Positions 12,801-24,733 of a stretch of 64,000 bases of DNA are shown here, piece after piece. A model generated the notes under the pieces. That model searched no databases, was not told the DNA's origin, and was given only the letters and a program-made list of their open reading frames with translations. The DNA is from Saururus chinensis (lineage: Eukaryota > Streptophyta > Magnoliopsida > Piperales > Saururaceae). Both the position numbers and the translations under genes were made by a program. Numbering within the stretch: the first letter of the stretch is position 1; every line of letters starts with the position of its first letter. Where the stretch lies: assembly GCA_035235625.1 (NCBI GenBank), contig CP141149.1, positions 18,789,893 to 18,853,892 of the forward strand, in the 5' to 3' direction.

Positions 12801-12904
12801 TGCATTTGGGAATGGGAGTGGTATTTGCCGAAGGTGTTAACTTAACAGCTGAAATACCAGCAGATGCTTTGGGATGTGGGTTGACTGCAAAGGACAGGCT
12901 TTGA
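9525..12904 (+). CDS. L-ascorbate oxidase (secreted multicopper oxidase)
   Basis: Five exons join in phase 0 (9525-9800, 9912-10004, 10114-10326, 10471-10668, 11960-12904) to 574 aa, the usual family length. It oxidises ascorbate to dehydroascorbate in the apoplast, reducing O2 to water. Residues 1-27 form a signal peptide. All copper ligands are present: HWHG at 86-89, YHGH at 129-132, HPWHLHGH at 473-480, and HCHIEAH (534-540) with axial Met545. All introns are GT-AG. Intron 1 (111 bp) is mostly a CT microsatellite; intron 4 is 1.29 kb. ATG 9534 has a better Kozak context (ACCATGG) than 9525 and would also leave a signal peptide, so the start could be either. A laccase is unlikely: motif spacing and the [17 protein letters not shown] region fit ascorbate oxidase better. 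Confidence 0.93.
9818..9878. repeat. (CT)30 microsatellite in ascorbate oxidase intron 1
   Basis: Uninterrupted CT repeat of 61 bases within a 111-bp intron. On the coding strand it is pyrimidine-only and lies upstream of the acceptor AG at 9910-9911, so it overlaps the polypyrimidine tract region. Confidence 0.98.
10669..11959 (+). other. Long intron 4 of the ascorbate oxidase gene
   Basis: GTAAGT donor at 10669 and TGATCAG acceptor ending at 11959. The middle (about 11095-11690) is richer in GC than the flanks and includes a TATAAAA motif near 11525, so it may be an inserted fragment. No coding similarity, terminal repeats or target duplication were recognised. Confidence 0.6.
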
Positions 12905-13007
12905 CGAGTTTACTCATTTGAACTGTCAGCCTCTTCATGTAATGTTCCATATACATGATGCTACATTCAGTGATGGTATATTCATGTTGCAACCCCATAG
13001 CCAAACA

Positions 13008-13013
13008 AATAAA
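13008..13013 (+). terminator. Candidate poly(A) signal of the ascorbate oxidase gene
   Basis: AATAAA lies 103 bp after the stop codon. It sits between two convergent genes; the stop codons of the two genes are separated by only 184 bp (12905-13088), so both 3' UTRs must be short or overlap as antisense. Confidence 0.45.
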
Positions 13014-13088
13014 TTTTCTGTAGTAAAACCAGCTCAAGGACAATCACATGAACAATTCAAGAAATTACTTTTTTTCTCCTTAAATAAA

Positions 13089-15690
13089 CTAAGTCTGCTC
13101 ATATACAGATATTTGAGCTGTTAGCTCTTTAGCTACTTCGTCAACAGATTCATAGCCCCCAAAGATTTCACCCCCTTGGCATCTCCATCTCTCCAGTCGC
13201 TTTGTGAGGTCTGTGAGCATTCCCACCCTTTCTCTATGACCTTCAAATTCGTGTTTGAGCAGCTTCTTTATGCACGTTAACAAGTAACTACAGGCTTTAC
13301 TTTTAATGCAGCAGATGTAATCATGTGCATTCCTTTCATCATCAAGTACTAGAACTGATATGTCTTCAATAACATCAAATAGATTGAACAAAAGAGAAAT
13401 TCCATCTACAATCTCTTTCATGCCAAACCTATTATCAAAGTCTTCGCCATCACAGCCTCTAGTTTTATGCTTCACAGTCGCTTCAGAACCAATAATCTCA
13501 CTCGTGGCAGCATAATGCAGCAAAAGTTCACAACCTTTCTCATCCAAATACTTAGAGCATCCAATCACAATTCCTAGAGGTATTCTCCTAAATAGCAAAT
13601 CTGGGTGCATCAAACCGCTGCAGGCTGTTATCACTTCATGATCCATAGCCATGTTGTGGTAATATTTGACAAAAAGACCATCAAAATGTTCAAGCCAGGT
13701 TCTGATTTCCACATCAAACTGACTCTTTTTTGTGCAGTCACCAGAAACCCGAGGCTTTCTGAGCTTCAAATTTCGACCAACTTTATCATTCTTGGTGCTT
13801 TGTGGCAAATGGGTAGAATTATCTGTACCATGTTTTGGTAGCCATGACCCAGATATTTCAGTCATACAATCAACCATCATATTAGTTTTTATATCATTAA
13901 CAGGCCACAAAATCCATGCAAGGTATCGTGCAGCACCATGTATTATCTGTAAATCAAGACCTTCATCAGCTTTAACTGACAAAGAAGCACCTTTCAGAAG
14001 GGCATTCTCTTGAAAGTCACCTCTAGAAAAGAGTAACATCGCTGCATAATAGAACCAATATTGGAAATCCATTAACATAGCCCTGCATCAGTTTGGAGAG
14101 TCAGTTAACCATCAAGCACGAACAATATGAAGCAAGCCTTATCGGCTATAGATGAGAAATCATTCAAGATTTACCAGGTGCAGTTATGATGTCTCACGAC
14201 CAACTCCACAGCAATTTGTCCAGGATTACTATAGGAAGCGCAAGACCCAGCTAGACACGCATGGAAATTATTCTCAGATATTTGCCTCATGACAAGCTGA
14301 ACTAGTTCCAGGAAATTTTGGCACGAAATAGGCCCCGTTAATTTTGTCAAGAGCTCATCACTGGTCGAGGGAAAATAGGCTCTGGAACGTGGTAATCTGA
14401 GCCCCATTTCCTTTGATAAACCCCACCACATTGGCCTAGAAAGTGCATCCAGCATTGAAGAAACAAACGCAATACGAAGATCTTGAACAGAAGACAGGCC
14501 CCTGAATGTAATTACTAATGCAACAAATATGAATGATTGACTCAAATGGGCAGCGTTTAAACTGAATTATCAGAGCGATGTAGTGTAGGAACTCACGTAA
14601 CCAGGAACCAGGAATGTAGCAAAGCCCTGGCCTCAACAAAGAAAGTGGGCGACAAGAGCAAGCACACCACAATTGCCCGCCAAGCTAACCTCGTATGCAG
14701 CTCTTCCTTCAAACACAGGAAAGGCCTCTCCACAACCCCCCGCAAAACTTCGGAAATGTCATGCTTAAAAGCCAGCGAGTCTAGGTCCCACAGGAGCGAC
14801 CTGCATCCCACCAATCCCCCAAACACCAATTAAATATAAAAATTATCAGCTCATGGCAATCAATTAAACTAAACAAAAATTCCTGCAAGAGTTGGCTGAT
14901 AAGATATAAATCGCTGATCAACTCAATGCTCTTTTACAGCCACATAAAACTCCCGGCAAGCCCCAGAGAGACCAAATAAGCATGAAAATCATCATTAACC
15001 AAGTAAAAAAAATATTAAATTAGCCACCTTCCAATTAAGTAAGCTGATATGCACTTAATCGCTGACTACCTCAATGGTGTTTCACATATCACTCCGGATG
15101 TCTCCTCCGGCAAGAAAGCATAAAGCTTTGACAACATGGAAGATAATGGAATTCGATCCTGAAAGCATGTTGATGCCGCTAAGACCAAAACAGCACGGAG
15201 AAGCTTTTGAGAGAGATCATCTGCAACCAAAAAGAAGAGGACCCACCAAAAATCATCACCCAAAAACTCAAATTTTTCTATGATAAAATCCCCATCCCAG
15301 TTTCAAATGAAAGAATGCAATATTACCATATCCCTGCAATGAAGGGAGAATATCCACGCAGGCATCGATCAGCCTGAAGCAATCGGCGGAAGCAACGATG
15401 GAGCTTCCAACCTGCAACGAAGACAGAGCCACCACAATGGTCTCGACCAGGTAGCCGACTGTCGTCCTGGAGACTTGGGGTTCGCTGAAGCACATGAGGG
15501 ATAGGGCGGTTTCCATGACGCGAAGTCCGGGCGAGGTGCTGGGATTGAGGGAGCGGCCGAGGGAAGCAACCGCCGTGGAGGAAACGAGGCTTTCATGGCT
15601 CACCGGAAACGGGTCATGGGACTCGTCGCGGCGGCGGAGGCGTGAGGCAAGACCGCCGAAGAGCTGGGTTATCTCCGACAACCCACTCAT
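13089..15690 (-). CDS. Uncharacterised plant protein, 679 aa
   Basis: I do not recognise this family. Five exons (15690-15327, 15220-15070, 14800-14597, 14501-14175, 14082-13089) join through four GT-AG introns with consistent phases into 679 residues plus stop, so the gene is almost certainly real. The protein starts MSGLSEITQLFGGLASRLRR. It is leucine- and alanine-rich and looks wholly alpha-helical, in the manner of ARM/HEAT-type scaffolds, but no repeat was delimited. A basic, low-complexity stretch (THLPQSTKNDKVGRNLKLRK) lies mid-protein. No signal peptide, clear membrane segment or catalytic motif was seen. An in-frame ATG at 15738 would add 16 residues; 15690 is preferred because the conserved-looking sequence starts there. 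It converges tail-to-tail with the ascorbate oxidase gene. Confidence 0.82.
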
Positions 15691-17575
15691 TCTGAACTGA
15701 GTCCAGACTCGGGGATGCAGACGCTTTGAAGGCGCCAACTTCAGGTTTCGAGGATACTGGCCGATACGTCTAGCGTCCGTTTCGCGGATTCGGACCTCCG
15801 CCTACTCCTCGAAGTTTCGGCCAAAATGAGCTACCGTGTCGGAAATATCGGGCGACACATCTCCATATTTTCCAAGTTTTTTTGTTTTACGAACCGGCCG
15901 GAACGTGACCGTCATGGTGGCCAGGTCACGTTCGACCGAGATTTTGTAAGTAAAGGGCCCAACTGAGAAAATGTTGGATTGAAGCACTACTTGTAACGAG
16001 CTTAGCATAAGCTGTATATAGGAGTCTTTGAAATGATTGGTGCATACACTAACGTATATTAGTGGTGTTAGTTACATTAATATGTGTTAACATGTATATT
16101 ATTAATTTTAAATATTAAAAGCTCTTATACACCGTTTACGCTAGGCTTATGAAAAATACTTCCCAATTTAGATCAGGTTTAAATGGCCGGGCTAGGCCGC
16201 TTTTCACTGAATTAGGCCAAAACTTCTATTGTGACTATAATATGGTATGTCATCTACGACTTGGATAAGTATGTTATTTATGACATAATACCTACTTAAG
16301 TAAGTGATTTTGTATTAACTTAAGTGGGCTAATATGCACTAATACATACTCTGTCAAATCTTAAGATAAAGTGGGAGTAAGTTTCACTTGGTACCCTAGA
16401 GTACTTTTCCTTTTGAGTATCCTTTACGAAATTACTCCCATTTTACACGAGTCGTCGATTATGAATATCTACAGCGCGTACACATGTTAGCATAAGTGAG
16501 AGACCCTCCCAAAGTATTGGAGTGTGTAATAACATATATGCCATTGAGAATCGATGGGTGCTGCCTGAGTACCCAATAAATTCTCCTCCCACCTGATATA
16601 TTAGGCTACTGGTAACTTATTGGCCGGGTGACATGTTGCCCTGCCCCAAGGGAAGTCCTAGTGATGAGCCCAGATAAATTGTCAAAAACATCTTATTCTA
16701 CAAGAAAATTAACTGTTCAACAAATCACAGTCCATTTTAGTTTTCTAATCTAGACACTAATAGGGCGGAGGAAGTATAAAGTACCTAGAATATCTGAATT
16801 TATAGGGAAATAACTAGTATTAAATGCCAATCCAATTCTACAACGCATCGCCTGTGGAAAGAGCATTGGAATGAAGGGCACTCGTCCCTTGGATGCCAGC
16901 ACCAGCCTTGAATATCCTAACTGGGTGGTAATGGGATTGTCCCAAAGGCATAACAAACTCTACATTAACAGTTTACGCTGCCACTGAAGTAGCCCCCACC
17001 CCTCCCCCGCAAAAAAAAAAACGGGAAACATTATGCAAGGATATGAATAGTCTAATGGAATTTCAAGTACCCAGTTCCGAATAACATTTTTCGTTTCTCA
17101 ATTCAGCGGGGGCATCTCAGCTTGACTACGTTGAACACAGCACAAAACAGGTAAATCTTCTCAACAGCTAATAATCATCATTCCACTAGCAGAATTGCTT
17201 TCCTGGAACAAGTGTAGGATAATATTATATCTGCCACACACACACTCGGCGATTGTATGAAGAGTTCTTGTTTAAAATTGTACCTGTGAAGTACAGCTCA
17301 CAACAGACCTAATATAAACGAACTGTAAAACAACAAGAAGTGAAGTTATACGTTCCATTTGTCATTAACGGTTCCTCGTTCTACAAAAACACATTTTTCT
17401 TAATGGGCATGGTCCTGGACTGATTGTAGAAGTGTATGGCCCAACTCCTTGTGAAGGTCGCACCTACTGCCTGCAAAACCAAGAAAAGCTTCCTCCCCGC
17501 CTGCTACCACTAATAACCAATGTCAATTATCATTCCATCCACAGATCAGATTGAACATGTCCTCACAATTATGAA
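15691..17575. other. Intergenic: upstream of the 679-aa gene and 3' side of TM9SF
   Basis: No gene was found. 15700-16010 is GC-rich and should hold the promoter and 5' UTR of the minus-strand 679-aa gene. 16366-16590 contains a MITE-like fragment (see separate entry). 17000-17575 should include the 3' UTR of the TM9SF gene, with a poly-A run near 17010. Confidence 0.6.
16366..16600. repeat. MITE-like repeat, copy 1
   Basis: It contains GAGTACCC and TTACTCCCA-TTTTACAC elements, with an inverted AGTGGGAGTAAG at its left. The same words occur at 22290-22345 (GAGTACCCAATGC, TTACTCCCACTTTACAC), so these look like two members of one small family. Boundaries and target duplications are not resolved. 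Confidence 0.4.
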
Positions 17576-20500
17576 TCAATCGATCTTAACCGAAGAGTAG
17601 ATTTTGCGGACAAACCAGAAGCATGCATAGAACCCAATTGTCCCAGTCAGTACAAAGAATGCATAGGAGACAATCATCATGTAGCCAAAGTACAGAATGC
17701 CGGAAACTAGCTTGGTGATCTCCAACTTGGTGAAGTAGTAGAAAACGGCATAGAGAAAGAGGTAGACAGCAGAGGATCCAGCGGTCAAATAAGCCCTCCA
17801 CCACCAATGATAATCCTCACTGCACAGCTGGAAGTAGCAAAGCACAATAGTTATCTCTGCACAGGTGATGAGGAGGATGACAAACACTATGAACAGGAAG
17901 CCAAAGATGTAGTAGAACTGATTCAGCCATATGGATGTCAATATGAAGAACAGCTCAATGAATACTGCTCCAAATGGAAGAATTCCACCAATAAGAATTG
18001 AAAACACTGGTTGCATGTACCAAGACTGCTCTGGGATCTGTCTTGGGATTTTGTTAGTCTTCACTGGGTCCTCAATGGCCGGCTTCTTGAAACCCAAGTA
18101 ACTTCCGACAAAAACAAGTGGAACTGATATACCAAACCAAAGGAAAACAAGTGCAAACATGGTCCCAAAAGGGACAGCACCAGAAGATTTCTCTCCCCAT
18201 ATCAAAGCATTTAAAACAAAGAAAACCGAGAAGACTATCCCTGGGAACATGAAAGCAGTTTTCAAGGTGTTTCTCTTCCATTCTGTGCCTTTAAACATCT
18301 TGTACAGGCGTGCAGAGGAGTAACCAGCAAATAAGCCCATGAAGACCCATAGGAGAACCATTGCAGTCATCAGCCCACCACGGTTTGAGGGAGAGAGAAA
18401 CCCAAGCAAAGCAAATATCATGGTGACAAGCGCCATACCAAAGAACTGAACACCTGTCCCAACATAGACACATAGAAGGCTGGAATTTGTTGGGGGTCTA
18501 AAAACATCTCCATGCACAAGTTTCCATCCGGTTTCTTCTTGTGCTTCATCTTGAGTCTCCAGCTGGTTGTAATTGGCTATGTCTTTGTAGAGGGTTCTCA
18601 TCATGATCATTGCTACCATTCCAGAAAGGAAGAGGACAATCATAAGGGAGTTTATTATGGAAAACCAATGAATCTGATCATCATTCATTAGGAGGTACGT
18701 GTCCCAGCGAGATGCCCACTTGATTTCACTGGGCTGCAGAGGCATATAGCTGAATAAGACCTCAGAAAATGGGGGAAAGGGCATAGCAGAGCATATACTA
18801 ATTCAGCAAGTACCTTAAAGGTCACATCATAAGTAAATATGACTTCTTTACCCACTTCAACTTCCTGGGGAACAGTACTTCCCTGAATGATATTCTTGGT
18901 GCAGGTTGACAATTTCGGGTTCTTCTCATCCCAAGGCTGCTTGTATTCATGATTTATACTGCCTCAAAGAGAAAAATAAGAACAAAATTGGCATATAACT
19001 GCTCCTCATTCGCACAAACTACTCAAGTTATGTATGTAAATCAATAATTGTTTCAGTGAAAGTAAAAAAAAACATATATTCTCAAAATTATAGTTAAAAT
19101 AATATTTTTTCTATGAGCCCGATGAAGCTTGAATAGGAAACACATAGAAAGACAAAAAAGCATCTCATGCAAATGGTTAATCGAATAAGGCTGCTTCCCT
19201 ATACAGAAACAAACACTTCAATGATAAACTTCTCAAATATTAAATTTGTGATCATTAACTGAATCAAAACAAGTAGCTAATCAGAGAAATGAAAGCAGAT
19301 GCGATGACATTTTAGTGTGGAATATGACTCCCTAATAAAAAATTTCTGAGAAGAACTGTTTGGAAAAGTAATATAATACATCATTAAATAAGGAGATACA
19401 AATCAGACTCAAATAAAAGGGGGACCCCCAAGCCTTTTCATGTATTTGACGATCTGCATTCCCCACGATGTAATGGTACTGTGGAACAAGAGTAATAATG
19501 TGTTAACTGGAGTTGCAAGGCAGAGTTGCACATGTGTAAGAGTATAATTTTTAGGCAGTTTGGGGAAATGGGGCGAAATAAGGGAAGGTTTGAAAAAGTG
19601 GTGGGTGGTCATGACCAGCAGCAGGCCAGCGACATTGATGACAATTATTAAGGTGCTGTTAGTGTTGGTGTTGACTCCCTTCGAGGGAAGCCACCATCCT
19701 CTTATACACTACGGCTATTTTACTGTAAAACTAAAATTTAGGAATAGGACACTTCAAGAACGAAAATTCATAAGCCATAAGTGACAAGTAAATAAGCATA
19801 TAAGCTCAGATACTTCTACATAAGCATATAAGCCTGAGCCTACTCCTAATACCCAGTAATTAAGCAAATAAAAAGTAGGGGTTGTTCACGACAATTAATC
19901 AAAGAGAGGGGCACAGGTACTTAGTGCACAATGGTCAATAATATAGTAATTAAAAAAATCCACTGTTGTAGAACCAAACAACATGACATAGTCAAATGTA
20001 ATTATCTAGTACCGTAAAAGTGCATTAGAATAGAGAAAATGAACAAAACATCATTATCTGACACAAGAAATATAGAATACCTGGTTGGTGTAACCTCAAA
20101 TCCAACAATGCGAGCAGCATCACTCTCAAGATCTTTGTGATACATAACTCTGAAGCTTAAGTGGTTGTTGATAAAATATTTCTCTTCTTTGCTCTACAAA
20201 AATAACACAACAATGAACCAAAACCAAGATGAAAGCAACAAATTACACAACAACCAGGAATTGCAACTTACGCCAGTATAACTTCCTTTGAATCCAACCC
20301 GAAATCCATGCTCATATGACACGGGTTGGGTTGAATCCCTCCTCTGCCTAGGGACTGCAACAGGAAGGTTATCCAAGATCCTGTAGAATGCATAAAAATG
20401 AAGTGAGAAAGAAGAAACGATAAAAAAACAAAGTAATTATTCATGCACATTGCATGTGCATCAACATAATTAAAACTATACAATATCAAAATATGGAGAC

Positions 20501-21979
20501 AATTATTAGATATATTCATGCAGAAAATGATGACAAGAAATAGAATAGCTTACATGTTCACACGATATTCATCATCAATTTTTTCCTTATAGTTTTTCAC
20601 TGATTCGGCATCAAGCTTTTTCAGGCAGCCAACTTTGCATGCTTCTTCTTCTCTCATCCGAAACTGAGGCAACCTCGCATTGAGATTCAGAAATGCAAAG
20701 TAACGATAACATAGGAGCTGAGTTATGACATTGTCTTACATTCGTCTCTATTCCAACCAACCTAATAACCACAGAATTGAACAGGAATGGGAATCTTACA
20801 GTATAGACAGAGTTTTCAATGCGGTCACCTCGAAGAACTTCTCCTAAATTCTCAGCATTGTTCTTAACTTTCTTTGGCTTGCAGTAGTTCAAGAAGTAAT
20901 ACTCATAAGGAAGTTGTGTCTTTGTGGAAGAAAGCTTGTTAACCTTCACTTGAAGCTCATCACCCTGTGGACAAGGACCAATAATATCAAATAATTGCAA
21001 AAGAAAGCTCGTTAATCTTCACTTGAAACTCATCACCCTGTGGACAAGAACCGTTCTCTAAATGACTAATCACCAAAATGAAATCAGTTCTTAATCTAAA
21101 AACCCCCTCTTCTGAATGCATCATGCTTATACTAGATCATAAAATCCATCATAACAAGCCTGACTATCAGTTACCGACAATATAACCTTTAGTTGACTTC
21201 ACCAAAAAGCTCGCAATCCCCATCAAATAACAATCAAAATAACCGGGAAGATTGGTATAGCAGCGGAGGAGAAGGAAGACACATCAAATTAGAATCAGTC
21301 AAACTAGAACTGCTGGTCTAGTGCTACTACTTCAGAAACTTAAAACCAGAACGTGAATTACTGTCACCAAACGACAGCCATCCTCCGAAGCTATAGACCT
21401 AAATGTAAAATAAAAGACTAAAACAAACACATTCAACGCTGAGCTCAGTAAAATGGACTTCCTTCGATATCAAAGCACCGATCTTTCATAAGCTTTCCGA
21501 TCCACAACATAGAAAACGAAGCTTCCTTCCCGCACCATTTAAAGCCAAGACAACAAAAACACAGACGAAGCGCTGTAAGAAAACATATTGTTTAAGCTCG
21601 GTTTGGCCAACTTCCGGCGCGCCAAACTCGCCGATCCAGATCAGAGAACACACAAGTCTAAAAACCCTAGATCTACACAGATTTCCGGCGAAATCATATT
21701 AATCTTCAACAAATAAGAAATTCAGCAGCGCTCAGCATCAAACGAACATAAAATGCATGCAACAACCAAATCGCCTCTCACATCTGACAAAGTAACGCAT
21801 CAAATCCAACAAATTCACCCTAAACGCGTTCACACTCACACGCAAAGAGAGAGGGACAGGGAGTATACTCGTTGGAAATCGCGGGGGGCGACGCCGGGGA
21901 GGTAGAAGGAGAGGGCCGTGGGCGCGAGTAGGAGGACGGACAAGCAGAGGAGGGCAGCGATCCGGAGGCCGCTGGCCAT
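17576..21979 (-). CDS. Transmembrane 9 superfamily (nonaspanin/EMP70) protein
   Basis: Seven exons (21979-21869, 20964-20800, 20663-20554, 20380-20272, 20193-20081, 18958-18814, 18733-17576) give 636 aa, normal for plant TMN proteins. Nonaspanins are Golgi/endosomal membrane proteins linked to sorting of membrane cargo. Residues 1-24 are a signal peptide followed by FYLPGVAPRDF, the family's mature start. The lumenal domain reaches about residue 260 and the first of nine membrane spans is near 276-297. The C-terminus SSVKID carries the KXD/E Golgi-retention signal. The last exon holds the whole membrane domain. An upstream in-frame ATG at 22063 would bury the signal peptide, so 21979 is chosen. 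Intron 1 contains a duplicated decoy of the exon 2 acceptor. Confidence 0.93.
20932..21053 (-). repeat. Duplicated exon 2 splice-acceptor segment in TM9SF
   Basis: About 50 bp spanning the intron 1 acceptor and the first codons of exon 2 occur twice, 73 bp apart: 20932-20980 (true, exon start 20964) and 21003-21053 (copy, equivalent position 21037). The upstream copy keeps TTGTCCACAG then GGTGATGAG, but its frame reads into TGA after about 16 codons. Confidence 0.85.
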
Positions 21980-22440
21980 CTCGACGGCGGGGCTGCGGAG
22001 GCGAGACTGCCGAGAGGAGCTGAAGCCCGCGCGAGAGACGACGAGAGAAGTTGGGGCGAACAAGGCTCTGATTACTTAAAACGAATAAATAGAAAGAGGA
22101 AAGCGTACGCATTTCGTAACAGAAGGGTGGGCGTTGATTAGTGGGGTGGGGGTTTATTAAGACTTAATTGCGGTTTTGGGATGTAATTAGCTGAGTTTGG
22201 AGACGGTCCATGTCTGGTGTGGCTCCCACTTCCGACCTCAAAATTACTGTCTTGCTGAGTGGATTATTATGATAATTAAGTCGATGAATGGAGAATTTAT
22301 TTATAAGTACTCCTGAGTACCCAATGCAAGTTACTCCCACTTTACACACGCCGAGTTGATCTTTAGATCGAGGGGCAGACGATAATATTAGTGCAAGTGA
22401 GATTCATAAAGTATGAAGTAAGATTTAATCCTACTTTATA

Positions 22441-22597
22441 CGAAGAGTAATGCTATTAAGACAAAAAGTTATTTCATCTTTTTAAAACCGTTGATGAGTA
22501 GGACCCAATTTTATGAATCCCACTTATCAATAGTTTTGAGATGATGAAGTAACTTTTTTATATTGATTTCTCAACATCACTTAAGCATTTTTCTTAT
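22441..22597. mobile_element. Foldback MITE of about 157 bp
   Basis: The left arm (GAAGAGTAATGCTATTAAGA, on to about 22505) and the right arm (22516-22597) are imperfect reverse complements over almost their whole length, so the element can fold into one hairpin. Ends read GAGTAATGCT and, in reverse complement, AAAAATGCT. Superfamily is not assigned and the target duplication is unclear. Confidence 0.65.
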
Positions 22598-22929
22598 ATG
22601 AATTATCGATCAACTAACAAATGTTGGCACATTTGCCATCAATCATGACGATCGACAGGTTGTATAATATGATAGTTACATAAGAGCACTTAATAAATTC
22701 TTCGCGCTAGAGGATTGAGGTAGAAGATCAAAATCATCTAACAGGAAGAGTTTTTTCTTACTCTTATCGGCTTAGTATGAGGTATACTTAGGAGCCCTTG
22801 ATATTTAAAATCGATGATATACATTTTAATACACATTAGCATCAATGATACTGACGCCAACATATATTAACATGTGCACTATCTTTCTCGTGAATAAAGG
22901 GCTCTCATGCGTAGCTTATTTTAGGCTCA

Positions 22930-23690
22930 TTGGTAGGGGTGCTCATAGACGTCCATAGTCCAGATATTTATCCGTGTCTACATTTGTTTTTATATAAAAT
23001 AAACAATGTTTTGTGTCTAAGACAGACATAAACCAAGTTTCTTGTCTGCCTTAATAGAGCTATGGACACAGACATACCCTTGTCCGCATCTACGGATGTC
23101 TTCGTCAGACACCCTCACCCAAGCCTCCCATAAAATATTAGTGTATTACTAAATACTAGAGAAAAAAGTAGACAACTTAAAAATATGAATATAATACTCA
23201 ATGTAGTGTGTGAAGATAGTCCTAGCATGCTACTACTTGATAACTTGAAAATATAGATCCAAAACCTATGTAATATGCTAAGACTATTCCAACATGCTAC
23301 ATAGGTACTTGACAACTTAAAAACATGAATATAGTACTCATATAGTGTATGTAGTGTCTGAAGATAGTCCTAGCATACTACTACTTAATAACTTGAAAAT
23401 ATATATCCATAACCTATGTAACATATTAGGATAGTCTTAACATGCTACATAAGTACTAGACAACTTAAAAATATAAATCTAGTACCTATAAAGCATGTTA
23501 GGATAATTTTAAATTATTATATAGTTACTACACAATTTGAATTGAGATAAAGTTTAGGTATTAAAGTAGTTGTCTAAGTCCGTCTGTGTTTGTAGTAGAC
23601 GAACTTGAATAAAATATGATATGAACTAAGACGGACATGAATGAACCCGGATAAAGGGTATGTAAATGGCGGTCCATTTCTGTCGATAAA
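22930..23690. repeat. Non-autonomous element with internal tandem repeats of about 70/140 bp
   Basis: It starts near TAGGGGTGCTCATAGACG, an end like those of hAT-type non-autonomous elements. Inside, GACAACTTAAAAA recurs at 23171, 23311 and 23459 and a half-unit version (TAACTTGAAAATAT) at about 23240 and 23388, giving nested periods of about 70 and 140-148 bp. No open frame. Confidence 0.55.
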
Positions 23691-24733
23691 TGCCACTAAT
23701 CATTGCCGGCATAACTTTTCGCATCTAACAGGCATTAGTTAGTAAAAAAGTTACACCATTGTGCAACACTGCTAAGGTAGTGTTTGATGACACTGAATAT
23801 AGCTGAATGCTAAAGAGCCGCTTTAAAATGGTAGCTTTTTCATATCGGTTTTTTTTTCAATTTTTTCATAGCCTTTGTTAACTCGGAAATATTTGTAAAT
23901 TTCTGACAGCGTGAAACATTCACGCTAACGAAGTAATGTGGTGTCATACATTGTGTTATGTTAGGAAGACTGTGCAACATGACTTGTGTAACAAAGTAAA
24001 AAAACCTCAAGGTGTTTCACAGAAACTCTGCTCTATGTGCACAGTAGACTACATTTAGTCCACTTTAATTCAATTATTTGGGCCTTGTTTAGCAGATGTT
24101 TCGCTGCTTGTAAAATATGATGTTAAAAATCACAAATAATATTCTAGCCTCAAGGTTTTTGTAAAAGTAATTTTACCCAGCCCTCAATGCACATAATTTC
24201 TTTTAAACTAGATCATAGGCAGTGGTTAAGCGGTAATTGATACATTTTCAAGCATGTATCAAAATAACTGATGGTGGCATTTCTAGAACTGAGAGCTTCA
24301 TGTGCATGAGAAGATTTGTAGGACGTGAGCACATCAAACATTAGTCAAGACAGATTAAACAAGAAGGAAAAATGTAAAAATGGTAGCATCATCTCGTTAA
24401 AAGGAAAAATATAGGTCTCACAATGAGAGAGCACTAAACTTGTTCTACTACAAAAAAAATGTTTAACCACTACAAAGAAAAACTATAACAGGGGCAATAC
24501 ACAGCGTGCCCCCCTGGTATAAACAAAACCAACCCCTTCTCACACTACAACATAACACAAACGTCCGCCCTGTAATTCTCAATAAAGGAACCCCAAAAAT
24601 ATCCGATGGAACAATAGAGTGTGCAGGCTCAATCCTCCCAAAACCACTCCACTAATGCCATCCCCATGGAATGACAACGCGGCAGTTCTCCAAGGGCACC
24701 ACTGAGCAAACCATCCACAGCAAATCACTGTCT

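Larger units (their letters stand above)
21980..24733. other. Intergenic between TM9SF (5' side) and RHD3 (3' side)
   Basis: No gene was found. 21980-22130 is the GC-rich TM9SF leader and core promoter. 22290-22440 carries the second copy of a MITE-like fragment, 22441-22597 is a foldback element, and 22930-23690 is a repeat-rich tract. 24480-24733 is probably the 3' UTR of the RHD3 gene. Confidence 0.6.
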
